Positions 59,237 through 64,000 of a DNA stretch of 64,000 nucleotides are shown here, piece by piece (positions within the stretch are counted from its first letter, which is position 1; each line of letters opens with the position of its first letter). Both the position numbers and the translations under genes were made by a program. A model generated the notes under the pieces. The model did not search any database and had not been told where the DNA came from. It saw nothing but the letters and a program-made list of their open reading frames with translations. This DNA comes from Botrytis cinerea B05.10. Taxonomy: Eukaryota; Ascomycota; Leotiomycetes; Helotiales; Sclerotiniaceae. The stretch is from the NCBI RefSeq assembly GCF_000143535.2, contig NC_037311.1:2852001-2916000 (forward strand), written 5' to 3'.

Positions 59237-62200
59237 CATCACCCAAGTATTGATTCAAATTCAATATCGAAATTACTGCTTTGCACATCTTTCAAGGGAA
59301 TGAATGAATAGAAGCCAGAGTATCTCATTTCTCACATGATTAGGTATCAACCCACCGACAGGATGCGTGTGTTATCGATTGTGGTTTCGGTGCCCCTTAT
59401 TAGACGGAAACATCTAGCCTCCACTCAACAATTCCTTTTGCAGTCTGTGAAACCCTTAATTATAACCAGAGGGCGAATGCGGAGGAGGATCTCCAGATTT
59501 TGAACTCTCAGCTCCAGCAGTTCGCATCAAGGACGTCTTCAATTCATCTCATCCCCTCTCCTTTCGTGCCCGCCCTTGAAGACGTCGTCGCGTTGCTTTA
59601 CGAAATGAAGTTTCACATCCGCACCGTTTCGCTTACAGCTTCTCTAAGCCACTCACTACAAAACTTGGGACGTTGTAGGATTTCCATGCCCATTTACGGA
59701 ATGCAATGTACTTCCACATTAACTGCGGGGTTCTAAATGGAGATACTTTTTATGCTGTGCTGCTGCGCCAGCGTTGCCAGTGTTTGCAGTTGATGACTGC
59801 CTTGGTCGATGTCCAGCATTGCCATGGGTTCTTTCCACCAAGCATTGCCCAGCCACCCACGGAAGCGCGTACCAGAATTCCCATGATGAGGATCATCTCA
59901 TCAAAAAGCGTCATGTTTCACAATTCTTTAATTGCCTCGTGAGGGTGTCGTTATCGATATCCAAGCGCAATACGCCTCACCACCCACGCATCGTATTGGG
60001 CCACCAAGCCTGGCAAGGCAAGTCACGATAGATTGGGCCGGTAAGACATCTTGACAAGAACAATAATACTGGTACCGTTGACGATGCTGACAAGTTACCA
60101 CCACAGTCCACAGTGCCTCTTTCATCAGTGGGGGCCGCGAAGTCAACGAGCTACGCCTTTCTCGGTATCCAAGTGCGCTTTGCCGTGCTTGTCGTTTAGT
60201 AGTCGCAGCGGTAGCCTCAAAGTTACTGTACAATGACTGTAAGCTCCGGAAACTTCGGTAGAGGTCGAATCCAATCAAGTCAATCATTCGTCCAGAGCAT
60301 CCTCACCAAAACGTTTCCCTTATGCAATGCCACCTCGAATTGCATAAATCCCACTCGGGACAGAACGAATAACTGCCTCTGCCTTATCGATCTATCCAAT
60401 CGACAATTCCTTATCTCGAATGCAAATCGCGACATCTGATGTACCGGCACGGTGCTATATACGTACTCTCGTGTCATGTACCACCTCACGCGACCAGATC
60501 ACGCCTCCAACGATAAACTCCAAGGTCGGGTTCCTTGCATTGCTTCTCCGAACGTTGATTGCGACATGTCATGACAACCAGGACGACTCGACTAGGGATC
60601 TATTTTTTTATCGTCAGACCGATACATTCTATCATCACCCAACGGAAACGGAGTGCAGCGTTCTCTCGCAACGCTCCACCGAGTTCCACCGACTATCGAA
60701 ATAGCTTCTAAGCGCCGATCCACCTGTCGGCACCAAATCATCGTCACGGATTGACTGACTGGTACATCCTTCGCGAATCACAATGCACGATGCATCAGGA
60801 ACGATTCGTCCTTTTTTTTCCAGACGGTGTGTGGTATGGAGTCCACACATAAGCTTGTGTAAATATAAACTTCTCTGAAGCTTCTTTTCCCCTTTGGTTC
60901 TCGAATCACATTGCTGCTAGCTATTCTTGACGACTATACGAACCACTATGGACCACCATGATATATCAGATCAAACCACACCGATAGCAATTTCTACTGA
61001 GCACTTACCCCTCCAAAAAAAATCTCCTTATCCAATTTTGCAATCCACACCGCACCCAATACCTCCAGCCCCAAAACAATCAAATCCAAAAAATTCTCTT
61101 CCTCCTCGTAACTCACTAATAGCTATACATGTGCTTGCTTGCTTGCTTGCTTACTTATTACTTGACCATCCTATCAGATCCTATCCTATCCTATCCGTCC
61201 CTCATAACCATACCCAATCCACCAGACTCATCCATCCATCCATCCACCCATCCATCCCAATCTCAATCTCAATCCCTACGCGATAGTATAGTCCGGCGAT
61301 ACAGCACCTCCCTATCCCTATCCCTATCCTTGCGCCTCACAATTTCCCACGCGCATGGGAAAATGGGGCGCGCGGGCTCGGACATCGGAAATAGGATGTG
61401 GTCGGGAACTCCAGTTTTATTTTTCTTTTACTTTTTTACCTTTTTTTTTTCTCTCTTCTGGACTGGGCTTGACTGGACTGGGCTTGACTCGACTTGATTT
61501 GACTGGACTTTTTTGGCGAACGGCATATTGCGATTCTCCGCGTGGTGGGCGCGAGGATTTTGGAGGAGGGAGGAGCGAGACTAAAAGTAGGTAGGTAGGT
61601 GGGTGTGGGTGTGGGTGGGGACAGGGACGGGGGAGTTCTGTTCTTTCTTCAATGCCTGATTTGATTTGATTTGATTTGATTTGAGTTGCTTTGTCATTCT
61701 TGCATGCATGGTTTGTCATGGATGGAATTCTTTCGTTTCGTTCGTTCTTTCCCATGGTATTTGAATGGATGGATGAACGGACTTACTTGCATGGCGAATG
61801 CAGAAGGGAAACGGGAAATGGGAATCGGGAATCGGGGAAATGTGGGATCCGGAAATGGATCTTATATGGTTATGGTTATGGAGAAGGGAGAAAGGAGAAA
61901 GGAGATGGAGATGTGGTATTCTGATAGGTATTGTAAATGTATTTTGCTTTGTTTTGTTTGTTGACTTTGTTGACTTTGTTGACTTTGTTGATTTTGTTGA
62001 ATGTAGGTATAGATGAATGAAATGAATGATTGAATGAATGAGTGGATATTTTGATATTGCTTTATAGTATAATATATTATACTATAGTGATATATAAATA
62101 TAAACTCAAATATATCTACAGCTATAACAGAGTATTTATATTATTATCATTATCTCTTTTTTCTTCATCTTCATTTACCTTATATATATTTCTTATTTAC

Positions 62201-62426
62201 TTATTACTTACTCACTCGAAACTCTTATACCCCTCATATAAATCTCCATACGCGGACTTCTCAATTATAAATATTATTTCATTTCATTTTATTTTGTGTT
62301 ATTTGATATATCCTATCTTGTTTTGTTTTGTTCTATTCTATTTTAATATTAATTTTAATATTAACTTCTTCTTTTATTTTTTTTTTATTTTTTTTATATA
62401 TTACATTATATCTCTTTTCCCTTTTT

Positions 62427-62528
62427 ATTTTTATTTTTATTTTTATTTTCATTTTCATTTTCATTTTCATTTTCATTTTCATTTTCATTTTCATTTTCAT
62501 TTTCATTTTCATTTTCATTTTCATTTTC
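62427..62528 (+). repeat. (ATTTTT)3(ATTTTC)14 array
   Basis: Three ATTTTT units change at one point to fourteen perfect ATTTTC units. The array gives a 175-codon open frame of alternating Phe/Tyr/His that is not a gene. Confidence 0.95.
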
Positions 62529-62944
62529 ATATAAATATAAATATATACATTCAAAATAAATTTAAATAAAAAATAAAAAATAAAAAAATATCGCTCCTTC
62601 GATTTCATATTCCGCATCTCGCATCGCATTTCGAATACAGCACTCCCTTGGTGCGATTTTGAATATGTGATATATTTCCTTTCTTGTAAGGTTGTAAATA
62701 AATATGAAAAATTGAGGTTTGCGAGGTGAATGTGATGTTTATTTTTGGGGGGGTGGAGAGGTTGAGGTGCTGGGTGCTGGGTGCTTGGTTCTGAGTTCTG
62801 AGTTTTTGCTTGGGGGGGGGGGTGGAATGTGAGATGTGAGATAGACGGAGAGAAAAATAGTTTTTATTATTTGTTTTCTAAAGAGAATAAAAGGTGATTG
62901 GAAATTGAGAGGGGGAGTAAAGATGGAGGATAAGAATTGTATTT

Positions 62945-62968
62945 GTTTTGTTTTGTTTTGTTTTGTTT
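62945..62968 (+). repeat. (TTTTG)n repeat
   Basis: Four to five copies of the pentanucleotide TTTTG. Similar pentanucleotides (GATTT) occur at about 61660-61684. Confidence 0.8.
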
Positions 62969-63520
62969 ATTTGATTGAATCGAGAGGGGAGAGGAGAGGA
63001 TAGATAGATAAATGAATAGATGAATAAATAAGTGAATATAGTAAGTTAAATGATTAGTTATAAAGCAGAGATATATATAAAGTAATAAATAACAATAATA
63101 ATTCTAGTAAAATGGCTTATATTTATTTCAGTTTAACTCGTAAGGTAATTTTTCTTATATTTTAGATACTATATTTAATATTGAATTTCCTAGAGTAGGA
63201 TTGAAAAACTCTTATATGTATAGGTACTTATATTTATATATTCACCTCGTAATTATTAAAGCACATAAATAAATGAATAGATACTGTTTCTTATTCAATT
63301 TCATCTTTCTTTCCTATAACTCAAATCAAATCAAATCATAAACTAACGCCTAACCCTCAATCTAAAAATCCCCTCCTCGTTAAAATTTTCAAAAGAACAG
63401 TGACTCTAATCATCTGGTTCATATAAATCTTACTCGTATATGTAATAAAATCAGATCAGATTTGAGTGAGATAGATGGGCTGTAAGTATGCTTTCGGTAC
63501 TCTTACTTTAGTTCGTTGGT

Positions 63521-63570
63521 GGATGGTGATGGTGATGGTGGTGGTGATGGTGATGGTGATGGTGATGGTG
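63521..63570 (+). repeat. (GGTGAT)n repeat
   Basis: About eight GGTGAT or GGTGGT hexanucleotides in a purine-rich G-rich stretch. Confidence 0.85.
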
Positions 63571-64000
63571 TGGGATACGCGAGGAGATATTCGGGGAAGC
63601 GAAAGGAGAAGGGGAGGAATGGGGAAAGGAAAGGGGAGGGGAGGCAGGGGAGGAATGGATGTAATGAGTAATAATAAGTAACTAGGTAGGACGGTATTTT
63701 AATATTCTCACATAACAGGATATAATACAATGACGTCTAAACACCTTCCGCGTCTTTCGAAACTTTTGCAACTTTTGTTGGAAAATAAATGATGTGATAT
63801 AATATGTGTGGAGAGATGCCAGGGAATAGGAAAGTGTATATTTAGCACTAGGATTGGTACTAGGCTAGGTCTAGTGTGCTCAGCTAGATGTTCTAGGGAA
63901 TGCGATTTGAATTGTTTGATTGGGTACTTGCGGGGCTACTTGGTTGATGAATGGATGGAGTTAATGAGACCAGGGAGTCAATTGGTAAGTGAGTAAATAA

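Larger units (their letters stand above)
56920..64000. other. 7-kb region without a recognisable gene
   Basis: No domain, spliced gene or RNA gene was found on either strand. 56.9-58.0 kb and 60.9-64.0 kb are low-complexity with strong purine/pyrimidine skew and many microsatellites. 58.3-60.9 kb is of mixed composition, more like promoter or decayed coding DNA. It may be the upstream region or leader of a gene beyond the right edge. Confidence 0.5.

Noticed and set aside
61303..61330. Telomere-like CCCTATCCCTATCC repeat
   Set aside because: The unit is CCCTAT, not CCCTAA, with only about three copies in internal low-complexity DNA.
62042..62569. 175-codon open frame on the + strand
   Set aside because: It is produced by the (ATTTTT)/(ATTTTC) array and AT-rich flanks; the product is only Phe/Tyr/Ile/His repeats.

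Overview
The window is nuclear DNA of a filamentous ascomycete. The genes carry short GT-AG introns, mostly about 45-90 nt, with CTAAC/CTTAC-like branch points, and every recognisable product is of Pezizomycotina type. The gene at 15738-16250 matches, as I remember it, the class I hydrophobin Bhp1 of the grey mould Botrytis cinerea, and the AT-rich, microsatellite-bearing intergenic DNA fits Sclerotiniaceae (Leotiomycetes). The genus call is therefore likely but rests on memory, not on a search.

Layout. 1-10.2 kb is accessory: a possible terminal exon (1194-1511), a seven-helix rhodopsin-like/PTH11-type membrane protein (2119-3459, -), a short-chain dehydrogenase (4784-5719, +), a mitochondrial carrier (6077-7066, -), a doubtful small gene (8970-9324, +) and a decayed C-terminus of a highly reducing polyketide synthase (9351-10140, +). 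11-26 kb holds RAD54 (+), hydrophobin bhp1 (-), a conserved 612-aa protein of unknown function (-), RRP14/SURF6 (+) and VPS74/GOLPH3 (-). At 26-28 kb the mitochondrial acyl carrier protein (-) and the 23-kDa iron-sulfur subunit of complex I (+) lie head to head. 29-47 kb carries a small hypothetical gene (+), an AIM14-like metalloreductase/NADPH oxidase (-), a LETM1-like mitochondrial protein (+), a NAB3-like RNA-binding protein (-), the GGQ peptidyl-tRNA hydrolase ICT1 (+), a single-pass membrane protein (-), a Ca2+/calmodulin-dependent kinase (+) and a small unknown protein (+). 48-57 kb holds UTP6 (-), CWH43 (+) and AUR1 (-). From 57 to 64 kb I see no gene, only long low-complexity DNA and a more complex 2.6-kb block at 58.3-60.9 kb.

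Functional themes. Mitochondrial functions recur (carrier, ACP, complex I subunit, LETM1-like, ICT1). Ribosome biogenesis is represented by RRP14 and UTP6, and Golgi/sphingolipid/GPI lipid work by VPS74, CWH43 and AUR1. Two neighbour pairs look functionally related: ACP with the 23-kDa subunit (divergent, about 400 bp apart, with CACGTG and CCAAT boxes between them) and CWH43 with AUR1 (convergent; both concern ceramide/inositolphosphoceramide metabolism).

Most exon structures below were read by hand from splice signals and checked for reading-frame closure; none was tested against RNA data. I saw no CRISPR array, no convincing tRNA or rRNA gene, and no intact transposon. I did not find a clearly novel multi-gene system. 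The most notable items are the polyketide synthase relic, the domain combination in the NAB3-like protein, the ACP/complex I promoter, and the concentration of repeats in 3'-to-3' gaps.
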